Shown one piece after another: positions 52,014 through 59,942 of a stretch of 64,000 bases of DNA. The DNA is from Paenibacillus sp. UNC499MF (GTDB lineage: Bacteria; Bacillota; Bacilli; Paenibacillales; NBRC-103111). Numbering within the stretch: position 1 is the stretch's first letter; every line of letters starts with the position of its first letter. The stretch covers positions 263,178 through 327,177 of the forward strand of contig NZ_FNVF01000002.1 in assembly GCF_900107975.1 (NCBI RefSeq), read 5' to 3'. Under the pieces are notes generated by a model that was not told the DNA's origin, searched no databases, and saw only the letters and a program-made list of their open reading frames with translations. A program made the translations under genes and the position numbers.

Positions 52014-52038
52014 CAAAGCTTATTTGGTATGGTTTAAT
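52010..52038 (+). promoter_or_regulatory. Strong sigma-A promoter with extended -10
   Basis: TTGACA, 17 bases, TTTAAT, with TG one base before the -10. The -35 overlaps the stop of the PemK-like gene. It should drive a short transcript to the terminator at 52144-52174, or pxpBCA by readthrough. Confidence 0.65.
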
Positions 52039-52044
52039 TGTCTT

Positions 52045-52174
52045 AGCGACTTACAAATATGTTTGATCGGTTGATCGAATCGTATCCCACAAGGTCCATT
52101 ACAATATCAAATATAAGGAGTCCGTTGATTCCTTCGCCTTTCGAAAAAAGATCTCCCGCCAGAGGTCTTTTTTT
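52045..52174 (+). ncRNA. Candidate small RNA or leader between promoter and terminator
   Basis: About 130 bases between a strong promoter and an intrinsic terminator. No convincing protein gene is present; an AAGGAG followed by TTG could start a peptide of about 20 residues that runs into the terminator. It may be a small RNA or an attenuated leader of pxpBCA. Confidence 0.35.
52144..52174 (+). terminator. Intrinsic terminator upstream of pxpB
   Basis: AAAAAAGATCT pairs with AGGTCTTTTTTT around an 8-base loop. Confidence 0.8.
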
Positions 52175-52230
52175 CATGTCTACTAAATAATACACGGCAG
52201 GGGATATTTTGAAACGGGGAGAAGCAAAAA

Positions 52231-53052
52231 GTGGAGCCTAAATACAGTTCTGCAATCGTTTTCGAGCCGCTTGGAGACCAGGCCGTCGTGCTTCGTCTCG
52301 GTGACGGCATATCGGAAGAAGTTCACCGGCGTGTTCTGGAGGCCGCGGAAGCGATCAGCCGCAGCCCGTTTCCGGGACTGGTCGAAATCGTCCCTACCTA
52401 TACAACGGTTACGGTCTGGTATTCCGTCGTAGAAGCGGCCGAGGCCGCCGGCAGGCATTTCTCTCCATCGAAGCTGGAAGAAACCGAGGCCATGCTGGCG
52501 GACGGGGAGCCTGTCGTTTATACATGGATCCGGCGGCATCTTGAGCGCGTTCTGGAAACCGGTGCCGCGGAGCGTCCGGTTCTTCAAGCATCTCCGCCGC
52601 GGGAAATTTTTATTCCGGTATGTTATGGAGGCTCCTTCGGTCCGGATTTGGATGACGCCGCAAAGGCTCTTTCCATGAGTCCGGAAGAGGTGGTCCGGCT
52701 GCACAGCGGCGGCTCGTACCGGGTTTATATGGTCGGCTTCGTTCCGGGATTTCCTTATCTGGGCGGACTTCCTTCCTCACTCGCCCTTGCCCGCCGGTCT
52801 AATCCCAGACTTTCCATTCCGGCCGGTTCAGTCGGAATCGGGGGCAGCCAGACGGGAATTTATCCGCTTCCTTCGCCGGGAGGCTGGCATATTATCGGCC
52901 GTACCCCGCTTAATCTGCTGCGGCCGCGGGAATATCCTCCCGTGCTGCTGCAGGCGGGGGACACCGTCCGCTTTGTACCTATAGGAGCAGTGGAATACGC
53001 GCGGCTAAGCCGTGAAGAGACGGAAATGTCCGAGGAGGGGAACCGGGGATGA
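52231..53052 (+). CDS. pxpB: 5-oxoprolinase subunit PxpB (KipI-like)
   Basis: A 273-residue cyclophilin-like protein of the KipI/PxpB family, with IFIPVCYGGSFGPDLDD, MVGFVPGFPYLGGL and IGGSQTGIYPLPSPGGW motifs. With PxpC and PxpA it forms the ATP-dependent 5-oxoprolinase that opens pyroglutamate to glutamate. The start is GTG. The stop overlaps pxpC by four bases. Confidence 0.93.
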   Translation: MEPKYSSAIVFEPLGDQAVVLRLGDGISEEVHRRVLEAAEAISRSPFPGLVEIVPTYTTVTVWYSVVEAAEAAGRHFSPSKLEETEAMLADGEPVVYTWIRRHLERVLETGAAERPVLQASPPREIFIPVCYGGSFGPDLDDAAKALSMSPEEVVRLHSGGSYRVYMVGFVPGFPYLGGLPSSLALARRSNPRLSIPAGSVGIGGSQTGIYPLPSPGGWHIIGRTPLNLLRPREYPPVLLQAGDTVRFVPIGAVEYARLSREETEMSEEGNRG

Positions 53053-54068
53053 GCCTGTTTGTCGAAAAACCGGGGCTGTACACGACCGTGCAGGATAGGG
53101 GACGCTATGGTCTCCGCCGCTTCGGATATGTCGCCGGCGGGGCGATGGACGCCTTATCGATGCAGGCGGCCAACATCCTTGCGGGCAATGCCCGTCATGC
53201 GGCGGTGCTCGAATGGACGCTGCAGGGTCCCAGGCTGCTGCTGCGTCAAGATACGCTTGCCGCATGGTGCGGCCCGGAGCTTGCGGCATACGCCGGCGGG
53301 GAAGCCGTTCCCGGCTGGCGTCCCGTCTATATCCGCGCGGGTACGGTGCTCACGCTGGGCGGGAGTATGCGCCGGGGCTGCCGGGGCTATCTTGCCGTGG
53401 CGGGAGGCATCGACGTTCCGCTTGCGCTCGGCAGCCGCAGCACTTACACCCGGGCCGGACTGGGCGGGCTGGAGGGACGGCCGCTTCAAGCCGGCGATGA
53501 ACTTCAACCGGGAAGGCCGTCTCCCGCCGCGGAACGGATGATGGCGGAGCTGCGGCTTCAAGCTGACGCCGGTGGAAGCGCTGTCCTGGCCGCCGCGTGG
53601 GAGGCTTCCTGGGCTGTAAGACCAGGCGGCATGCAGGGAGACTCCGCGGTTCTGCGTGTCGTCCGCGGCAGGGAGACGGCCCGTTTCAAAGGCGGTCTGG
53701 AGGCGTTGACCGGGCACGTTTACCGCGTGCGCCCCCAATCGGACCGGATGGGCTGCCGGCTGCAGGGTCCTGCCCTGGAGTTGTCCGCTCCGGGCGAGCT
53801 AGTATCGGAAAGCACCGCGCCCGGAACGATCCAGGTTCCGCCGGACGGACAGCCGATCGTGCTTGCCGCAGACAGCCAGACGACCGGCGGCTATCCGCGA
53901 ATCGGGCACGTCATCAGCGCGGACCTGCCCATTCTGGGCCAGCTCGCTCCGGGCGCGGCCGTGCGGTTTACGGAAGTGACGCTGCACGAGGCGCAGGCGG
54001 AGCTGATGCGCCAGGAAATGAATCTTAGGCTGCTCCGGACGGGAGTCCGCGCAAGGATGGGGAGATAA
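53049..54068 (+). CDS. pxpC: 5-oxoprolinase subunit PxpC (KipA-like)
   Basis: A 339-residue carboxyltransferase-like/cyclophilin-like protein. The conserved PGLYTTVQDRGRYG start, the FGYVAGGAMD region and the end QTTGGYPRIGHVISADLP match KipA/PxpC. It is the second 5-oxoprolinase subunit. The start overlaps pxpB (ATGA) and the gene ends 3 bases before pxpA. Confidence 0.93.
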   Translation: MSLFVEKPGLYTTVQDRGRYGLRRFGYVAGGAMDALSMQAANILAGNARHAAVLEWTLQGPRLLLRQDTLAAWCGPELAAYAGGEAVPGWRPVYIRAGTVLTLGGSMRRGCRGYLAVAGGIDVPLALGSRSTYTRAGLGGLEGRPLQAGDELQPGRPSPAAERMMAELRLQADAGGSAVLAAAWEASWAVRPGGMQGDSAVLRVVRGRETARFKGGLEALTGHVYRVRPQSDRMGCRLQGPALELSAPGELVSESTAPGTIQVPPDGQPIVLAADSQTTGGYPRIGHVISADLPILGQLAPGAAVRFTEVTLHEAQAELMRQEMNLRLLRTGVRARMGR

Positions 54069-54071
54069 CGT

Positions 54072-54839
54072 ATGCTTACGATCGATTTGAACTGCGACAT
54101 GGGGGAAAGCTACGGCGCTTACCGGTTTGGCCGGGACGAGGAGCTGCTGGAAAGCGTGTCATCGGCGAATATCGCCTGCGGGTTTCATGCGGGCGATCCC
54201 GGTGTTATGCGCCGGACCGTGGCGCTCTGCCTGGATAAAGGCGTTGCCATAGGCGCGCACCCCGGGCTGCCGGACCTGGCCGGCTTCGGGCGCCGGGAGA
54301 TGGCGGTCGGCGCCGAAGAAGTCTACGAGCTGACCTTGTATCAGCTCGGGGCCCTTCATGCCTTCGTGCAGGCCGAAGGCGGCACTCTCCGCCATGTGAA
54401 GCCTCATGGCGCGCTGTACCACATGGCGTCCGCACGCGGCGATCTGGCCGATGCGGTCGCCCGGGCGGCGCTGCGCGTCAGCGGCGGCGCCCTCGTGCTG
54501 CTCGGGCCTCCGGGCAGCGAGCTGCTCCGCGCGGGGCAGGCGCACGGGCTGCGCACGGCGTCCGAGGCTTTCGCCGACCGGACGTACCGGCCGGACGGCA
54601 CCTTGACGCCCCGCACGGAGCCCGGAGCGCTGCTGAGCGATCCGGCGCAGGCAGCCGCGCAGGTGCTGCGCCTCGTGCGCGAAGGCGCCGTGACCGGCGC
54701 GCACGGGGAGATCGTGCCCCTGACCGCGGAGACGGTCTGCGTCCACGGGGACGGCCCGCACGCGTCAGCCGTTGCCCGCTCGGTCCGGGCTGCGCTGGAC
54801 GAGGCCGGCGTAGCGGTCCGCCCGCCGTGGGGAGCGTGA
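54072..54839 (+). CDS. pxpA: 5-oxoprolinase subunit PxpA (LamB/YcsF family)
   Basis: A 255-residue LamB/YcsF-family protein beginning IDLNCDMGESYG, with ANIACGFHAGDP and VKPHGALYHMA motifs containing the expected acidic and histidine residues. It is the third subunit of 5-oxoprolinase. No transporter for pyroglutamate is encoded next to it. The DNA here is very GC-rich. Confidence 0.94.
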   Translation: MLTIDLNCDMGESYGAYRFGRDEELLESVSSANIACGFHAGDPGVMRRTVALCLDKGVAIGAHPGLPDLAGFGRREMAVGAEEVYELTLYQLGALHAFVQAEGGTLRHVKPHGALYHMASARGDLADAVARAALRVSGGALVLLGPPGSELLRAGQAHGLRTASEAFADRTYRPDGTLTPRTEPGALLSDPAQAAAQVLRLVREGAVTGAHGEIVPLTAETVCVHGDGPHASAVARSVRAALDEAGVAVRPPWGA

Positions 54840-55198
54840 GAGAAGCCTCCGCGAGTTCGCGGCTCGCGAAGGGGTTGCGAAACCGCCTGAGCCCGGTCCC
54901 GAGGGCCGGTTCTGTTAACGATTGAACGGCGAACTCGATCCGGTGTCCCGGCGGTTTAGAATCAGCGCCGAAGTCCGTTTTTCGGCAATCTGCTGAAGAG
55001 GAAAAGTCCGGTATCTTTCGGGAGCCGGAGCCGCTCTGCGCATCCGATGCCGTCTCTGCCGTAGCCGAACATCGCCAAGGAATTTTTGGAAAGAACGACT
55101 ATAACGAATCTCCCCCTTGAGAACGGTCCCGCAGGTATGCATTAATAGAGATGCAGCCGGCCGGCTCCACTCTATCAGGAAAGGAGTGATTCGGAACA

Positions 55199-55231
55199 AT
55201 GAACACGACAATGGAGGTGGCTTCTGCGTAA
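55199..55231 (+). CDS. Possible 10-residue leader peptide
   Basis: The frame encodes MNTTMEVASA behind a very strong AAAGGAGTGA site. It ends inside a hairpin (GGCTTC with GAAGCC) and lies 16 bases before a strong terminator. This layout fits a translated leader that controls termination. No adjacent target is obvious. Confidence 0.35.
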   Translation: MNTTMEVASA

Positions 55232-55247
55232 GCGGAAGCCCGTGTCG

Positions 55248-55280
55248 AACCGGGGGCGCCAGCGCCCCCGGTTTTTATTT
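55248..55280 (+). terminator. Strong intrinsic terminator
   Basis: ACCGGGGGCGC pairs perfectly with GCGCCCCCGGT with almost no loop, followed by TTTTATTTT. Confidence 0.85.
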
Positions 55281-55304
55281 TCCTGAGAGATAGATGAATT
55301 ATGC

Positions 55305-55333
55305 GTGACAAAAACGGGCCGACTCCATATAAT
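55305..55333 (+). promoter_or_regulatory. Sigma-A promoter upstream of the peptide-RNA element
   Basis: GTGACA, 17 bases, TATAAT. It should start a transcript near 55340 that carries the 18-residue peptide frame and the multi-stem RNA. Confidence 0.65.
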
Positions 55334-55379
55334 TGGAAATAGTACACCCAAAAAAACTAGGTGAAAGGAGATGTTTTCC

Positions 55380-55436
55380 ATGAAATTTGTTCAAACAGTA
55401 AGAGTGAAAGTCACCGTAGAGGTGCTCATTTTCTAA
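55380..55436 (+). CDS. Short peptide of 18 residues
   Basis: The frame encodes MKFVQTVRVKVTVEVLIF. The ribosome binding site GGTGAAAGGAGATG is close to ideal. The peptide is hydrophobic and beta-prone with lysine and arginine, so it could be a membrane peptide or a regulatory leader. Its stop codon abuts the first stem of the structured RNA at 55437. It is too short for standard gene callers. Confidence 0.5.
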   Translation: MKFVQTVRVKVTVEVLIF

Positions 55437-55534
55437 CTGCTATCATCATGGAAGTACCGTTCACCTGTTTGTATATACATACAAGCTGCGGCACGATACC
55501 TATCGTGTATATCTTTCCTTATGAATGATAGCAG
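55437..55534 (+). ncRNA. Candidate structured RNA, closed by a 10-bp stem with two inner hairpins
   Basis: CTGCTATCAT at 55437-55446 pairs perfectly with ATGATAGCAG at 55525-55534. Inside are TTGTAT-ATAC-ATACAA at 55469-55484 and CACGAT-ACCT-ATCGTG at 55492-55507, both perfect with 4-base loops. No T tract follows, so these are not terminators. The element sits between the 18-residue peptide and the CD3324-like gene. I do not recognise it as a known riboswitch. Confidence 0.5.
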
Positions 55535-55613
55535 GTGCGGAAGATGAAGACCCTCTACGGTTTGACGATGCGGTACGGATCATACACGACCAATTCGAGG
55601 AGGTTTTCATCCG

Positions 55614-55910
55614 ATGAGTTACAAGAACGGCAAGGATATTCTTCCGGCCAGCTTGCTTAAAGAGCTGCAGAATTACATCCAGGGAGAGATCATTTACGTT
55701 CCGAAGAAAGAGAAGAAACGCGCAGGCTGGGGAGAAAATAACGGAACCCGCCTCATCATTGAACGGCGCAACCGCGAAATATTCCGGTTATACCAAAACG
55801 GTTCAACCGTACTGGAGCTGATTCAGGCGTTTCATCTATCGGAAGACAGCATACGCAAAATCATTGGAAAAACACGCGAGCGGCTGAAAGAAGCTGCCGC
55901 GACACCATAA
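55614..55910 (+). CDS. CD3324-like (Mor-type) DNA-binding protein
   Basis: A 98-residue protein resembling the CD3324/Mor-like family (start YKNGKDILPASLLKELQNYI, middle KKRAGWGENNGTRLIIERRN). The C-terminal half is a helix-turn-helix (GSTVLELIQAFHLSEDSIRK). GAGGAGG precedes the start. It is probably a small transcription factor. The long leader with peptide and structured RNA upstream may control its expression. Confidence 0.8.
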   Translation: MSYKNGKDILPASLLKELQNYIQGEIIYVPKKEKKRAGWGENNGTRLIIERRNREIFRLYQNGSTVLELIQAFHLSEDSIRKIIGKTRERLKEAAATP

Positions 55911-55939
55911 AACGGCGACCTCTAAGGCCGCCGTTTTTC
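55909..55939 (+). terminator. Intrinsic terminator
   Basis: ACGGCGACC pairs with GGCCGCCGT and is followed by T5; it begins at the stop codon of the CD3324-like gene. Confidence 0.85.
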
Positions 55940-56103
55940 TATGTCTTCCGGCTTTCTCCCCAGAGGCTGGGAATTTTTTTACCCGGGTCGGGCCCATGTG
56001 CTATCATAGATAAAAAGTTGCGGTGGATGGTTTATGGAAGGATTTCGGAAATTTTAATCGAACCCTATCGGTGTAGAGAAAGGACCGCAGACGAACAGGA
56101 GGA

Positions 56104-56487
56104 ATGGGCTTGAATCCTTACCGTATTTTGCTTGCAGACGACGAAGCCGCACTCCGTTTTCTATTGACAGAGACGCTTTCGGACGAAGGATACGCCATCA
56201 CGGAGGTTATGGACGGCAAAGAAGCCATTGCCGAGCTCGTGAAGGAGCGCTACGATCTGGTCATTCTCGATTACATGATGCCGGAGAAAACCGGGGTCGA
56301 GGTGTGCGAATGGCTGCGCTCGGAAGGCGGAATCAACCGCGAAGTTCCCGTTATTCTGCTGACAGCGAAAGCCCTGGAGAAGGACCGCGAGAAAGCGACG
56401 GCGGCCGGTGTCAGCACTTATATTGTCAAACCGTTTAGTCCCCTTCAACTGGTCGATACCGTGGAGGCTCTTATAGGCGGCGCATGA
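56104..56487 (+). CDS. Stand-alone receiver (CheY-like) response regulator
   Basis: A 127-residue receiver domain only. The acidic pocket is LLADDE, the phosphoacceptor aspartate is in LVILDYMMPEKTG, and the lysine in YIVKPFSP. With no output domain it probably passes phosphate onward. The Hpt-REC-GGDEF-REC protein encoded 38 bases downstream is the natural partner. AGGAGG precedes the ATG. Confidence 0.92.
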   Translation: MGLNPYRILLADDEAALRFLLTETLSDEGYAITEVMDGKEAIAELVKERYDLVILDYMMPEKTGVEVCEWLRSEGGINREVPVILLTAKALEKDREKATAAGVSTYIVKPFSPLQLVDTVEALIGGA

Positions 56488-56525
56488 CAGCGATTACGCG
56501 AATACGAACGGAGTGAATCTCAACC

Positions 56526-58259
56526 ATGAATCAACCGAACTCCCGGGGGCATGGCGCAGATGCCAAGGGAAGAGACGAACGGCTGCTGAAGCAGGGGCGC
56601 AGGCTGTTCATGAAGGAATTGGCCCATCAGATCGCACAGATGGATAACCTGCTGGTCATCATAGCTTCCTCTCCCGAGGTGAAGGATCTTCAGGACATGT
56701 ACCGGATCGTTCACATGTTGAAAGGAAGCGCCCCCATGTTCCAATTCGGGAGGATCGGCAAAATCGCCGAGGAACTCGTCCGCGTATGGGAATGGACGCA
56801 GTCCCTTCATCCTTCTGCGGCGCTGACGGCGGATTTCACCCCTCTGGTCAATGAAAGCGTCACGCATACGAGCGAATATATCCGTCATCTGCTGATGGAA
56901 CACGATGTTTCGGTGATCGAGCTCGAGGTGGACGAACAGAAGGAAAACGGGATCGTACACAATTTGGGCGGCAAAAGGCGCCTGTTAATCATAGACGATG
57001 ACGATGTGCTGCGCATGTATCTGGTGCGGCGGCTCGAGCTGGACGGCTATATCGTGGACGAAGCGAGCGACGTTCCGTCCGCCAAGCTGCTGCTGCGGCA
57101 GCAGTCCTACGATTTGATTACGCTGGATCTTATGATGTACCCGGAGTCGGGCTATGAGCTTTTCGATTTTCTCAAGGAAGATCCGACTTTGAAATGGGTC
57201 CCTCTGATCGTGCTGTCCGGGCGTGACGATTTAACCGATAAAGTGCGCTGTTTTCATCTGGGTGCGGATGATTACGTAACGAAGCCTTTTCAATATGAGG
57301 AGCTGGCCGCACGCATTTACGGAATTGTGAAAAGAACCAAAAATTTCGAAGAGCTGGCCTTCCGCGATCCGTTAACGGCGGTGTTCAACCGGAGGTACTT
57401 CGATCACCAGATTAAGCTGGAGCTGGATAGGGTGCAGCGTTACCCGTCCGCCATCTCGCTCGCCTTTATCGATATCGATAATTTCAAAGGGATCAACGAC
57501 AGGCACGGTCACCACACGGGGGACTTGGTCCTTCAAGGTCTGGCGCACCTGCTTCAGACCCGGATGCGCTCGACGGACCTTGTTTTCCGCTTCGGAGGAG
57601 AAGAGTTCGTCGTGGTCATGCCGGGAACGGGAGCGGAAGCGGCGGCGGATTCGCTGCGCGCGCTGCTCCGGATGGCGCACCTTCAGCCGATCGTGTCCGA
57701 CGAGGGACAGGACTACTGGATTACGTTCTCCGCGGGCGTGTCGTCCTGGAGCGCGGATCTGTCCATCGACGAATGGATTCTGAGAGCCGACCGGGCGATG
57801 TACCGGGCGAAGCAGGACGGCAAAGACCGGATTTACGTCGAGGAAGAGGCGGTAACCGCTCCGGCGGGTTCCGAAGGGAATATCCGGCGGCGTCCGAAGC
57901 TGCTTGTCGTCGATGACGATAAAATTTTGCGCGCCATAGTCGTTTCGGGCCTCCAGCACCTGCCTCTTGACATCGAAGAAGCGGCCGACGGGGAAGCCGC
58001 CTACGAGCGTCTCCGCGAAGGCGGCATAGATTTGTGCATTTTGGACGGTATCATGCCCAAAATGAGCGGGATCGAGCTGCTGGAGCGTCTTAAAGCCGAG
58101 CCTCCCGTGACGGGCTCCATGTGCAAGGTTCTTATGCTTTCCGGCCGTAAAAAGGAAGAAAGCATGGACATGCTGCACAAGCTCGGCGTTTACGAGTACA
58201 TGACAAAGCCCTTCTCGATGGTTGAACTGGAGATGAATGTGAAACGGCTGCTGGATTGA
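56526..58259 (+). CDS. Hpt-REC-GGDEF-REC diguanylate cyclase
   Basis: A 577-residue signalling protein. It has an Hpt domain (residues about 15-125, histidine in IVHMLKGSAPMFQFG), a receiver (LLIIDDDDV, LITLDLMMYPESG, YVTKPF), a GGDEF domain and a second receiver (LLVVDDDKI, CILDGIMPKMSG, YMTKPF). The cyclase signature is FRFGGEEFVVVMPG. An inhibitory-site RSTD lies five residues upstream of it, so product feedback is likely. It should make cyclic di-GMP under phosphorelay control, receiving phosphate from the upstream stand-alone receiver. Confidence 0.92.
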   Translation: MNQPNSRGHGADAKGRDERLLKQGRRLFMKELAHQIAQMDNLLVIIASSPEVKDLQDMYRIVHMLKGSAPMFQFGRIGKIAEELVRVWEWTQSLHPSAALTADFTPLVNESVTHTSEYIRHLLMEHDVSVIELEVDEQKENGIVHNLGGKRRLLIIDDDDVLRMYLVRRLELDGYIVDEASDVPSAKLLLRQQSYDLITLDLMMYPESGYELFDFLKEDPTLKWVPLIVLSGRDDLTDKVRCFHLGADDYVTKPFQYEELAARIYGIVKRTKNFEELAFRDPLTAVFNRRYFDHQIKLELDRVQRYPSAISLAFIDIDNFKGINDRHGHHTGDLVLQGLAHLLQTRMRSTDLVFRFGGEEFVVVMPGTGAEAAADSLRALLRMAHLQPIVSDEGQDYWITFSAGVSSWSADLSIDEWILRADRAMYRAKQDGKDRIYVEEEAVTAPAGSEGNIRRRPKLLVVDDDKILRAIVVSGLQHLPLDIEEAADGEAAYERLREGGIDLCILDGIMPKMSGIELLERLKAEPPVTGSMCKVLMLSGRKKEESMDMLHKLGVYEYMTKPFSMVELEMNVKRLLD

Positions 58260-58280
58260 GCGGCTTTGCTTTAGTTAACA

Positions 58281-58321
58281 AAAAAACATTTCAGCCTGCG
58301 GCAGGCCGAAATGTTTTTTTA
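58281..58321. terminator. Bidirectional intrinsic terminator
   Basis: AAAAAACATTTCAGCCTG pairs with CAGGCCGAAATGTTTTTTT. It separates the convergent cyclase and PhzF-like genes. Confidence 0.9.
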
Positions 58322-58378
58322 TTTTGAAAGGTAAACCTGGCCAAGTTGACTGAGCGGGTACAAGGCGGCAAGACCGGT

Positions 58379-59254
58379 TTACACGAGCTGTCCCTGCGCC
58401 GTAAAAAACACGCGTCCGCCGACATGGATGGCAAACCGGCCGTCATTTTCGCTCCCCCGCAGATAGAGCAGGGACGGCCGGCCGATTTCATAGCCCTGCT
58501 CGACAGACGTCTCGCAGGTAGGGCCGCCGAAATAGCGGTAGCGTGCCAAATATGAGGCCAGACAGCCCCCTGCGCTGCCGGTAGCGGGATCTTCCGGCAC
58601 TCCGAGGTCATCGACGAACACGCGGGCGTTGATTCCGTTTGCGTTGTCGTAAGTCTCCGGACAGAACGGCATGACGGGGACGGCGGCTTCTGAGGGAAGC
58701 GCGGCCGCTTCTCCGGCCCGGTAAACGGCGCTGCGCACCGAAGCGAGGGTTTTGACGGGAATAAGGAGGAAGGGGATGCCGGTCGATACCACCTGGGAAG
58801 GGTAGCGTTCGTCAATTTCCTCCGTTTCCAGCCCGATTACTGCTGCGGCGGCGGAAGCGGAAACACGGCTTCCGAAGGAAGGCTGGAGCTGCTCCATCCA
58901 GAGCACGCCGTCGCTCCCGAAGGTAACGGGAATGTTTCCGGCGGGAACTTTCAGGGTAATTTCTTGTGCATCGTGCCTGTACACATGCCGGACGACCCAG
59001 GCGGTGCCCAGACAAGGGTGACCGGCGAACGGCAGCTCGCTGTTCGGCGTAAAGATACGGACCTCGTAATTACCGTCCGCGTCCGGCTCCGGCCGGAGGA
59101 ACGTGGTCTCCGAATAATTCATTTCGCGGGCGATACTTTGCATATCCGGGACAGGAAGCGGCTCGGGGCAAATGACGACGGCGAGAGGATTTCCCGCATA
59201 TTTACTCTCGGCGAATACATCGACTATGTAAAACGGGTGCTTGGATAAGCTCAT
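58379..59254 (-). CDS. PhzF-family isomerase-like protein
   Basis: A 291-residue PhzF/YddE-type protein with a diaminopimelate-epimerase fold. The catalytic glutamate is in EMNYSETTFL, and motifs FTPNSELPFAGHP and EDPATGSAGGCLASYL are typical. Most members have unknown substrates, so a phenazine role should not be assumed. It has no biosynthetic neighbours here. Confidence 0.9.
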   Translation of the reverse strand: MSLSKHPFYIVDVFAESKYAGNPLAVVICPEPLPVPDMQSIAREMNYSETTFLRPEPDADGNYEVRIFTPNSELPFAGHPCLGTAWVVRHVYRHDAQEITLKVPAGNIPVTFGSDGVLWMEQLQPSFGSRVSASAAAAVIGLETEEIDERYPSQVVSTGIPFLLIPVKTLASVRSAVYRAGEAAALPSEAAVPVMPFCPETYDNANGINARVFVDDLGVPEDPATGSAGGCLASYLARYRYFGGPTCETSVEQGYEIGRPSLLYLRGSENDGRFAIHVGGRVFFTAQGQLV

Positions 59255-59483
59255 GAGGACACCGCCTTTTTTCGGGAAATAGGATTAGCCATGAGTTTAA
59301 TTAAATTTGTAAAGAAAGTACAGCCCGGAAACCGAAGCAGGACTTTTCCCTTCTTTCATGGAATTGTCATGTGAGCTTTCTTTTTCCGCCTTTTGCATCA
59401 CGTATACTGGAGGGGGCCGACAGCATGGGACATTCGATTCTGGGAACCTGTTTCTGGTACACTCATCTGAGGGGGTGGAGTAC

Positions 59484-59894
59484 ATGGCCAAACGGTATTT
59501 TACGATAGAGGAAGCCAACGCCCTGCTTCCTGCGGTACGGGACCAGATCTCCGGTCTGAAGGAAATCAAGAAGAAGTTTGAGGACAAGTATGCGGAGCTG
59601 CGTGAAAAAAGACAAGCCGTCCGCAAGCTCGGCGGGAAAGAAATTTACGATCCGCTGTTCGAGCTGGAATGCGATCTGGAATTTCTCCAGATCGAAGCCC
59701 GCGGAATCATTCAGCACTTTTATCATCAGGGAATCGAGCTTAAGGACATTGATTCCGGCCTTGTGGATTTTCCGTCCATTCTGGAGGGCGAGGAAGTTCT
59801 TCTCTGCTGGCGCAGCGGAGAGGAGCGCATCGGTTATTATCACAGCCGGCAAGACGGGTACACGGGCCGCAAACCGCTTCCCGGGGACAGTTAG
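59484..59894 (+). CDS. DUF2203 protein
   Basis: A 136-residue protein of the DUF2203 family. It starts AKRYFTIEEANALLPAVRDQ, and ends with the conserved strand EGEEVLLCWRSGEERIGYYH. It is helical and cytoplasmic. The function is unknown. The ATG at 59484 follows GGGGGTGGAG. It may be in one transcript with the CopC-CopD fusion gene 48 bases on. Confidence 0.85.
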   Translation: MAKRYFTIEEANALLPAVRDQISGLKEIKKKFEDKYAELREKRQAVRKLGGKEIYDPLFELECDLEFLQIEARGIIQHFYHQGIELKDIDSGLVDFPSILEGEEVLLCWRSGEERIGYYHSRQDGYTGRKPLPGDS

Positions 59895-59942
59895 GTCCGG
59901 GAAGCTTGTCTTACAAAATTGCGGGAGGCGAATGGACTGAAC

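Noticed and set aside
55437-55534. Cyclic di-GMP riboswitch, suggested by the nearby GGDEF gene
   Set aside because: The conserved GEMM core sequences are absent, and the stems do not match type I or II folds that I know.
58379-59254. Phenazine biosynthesis, from the PhzF-like protein
   Set aside because: The family is broad and no other phz genes are present.
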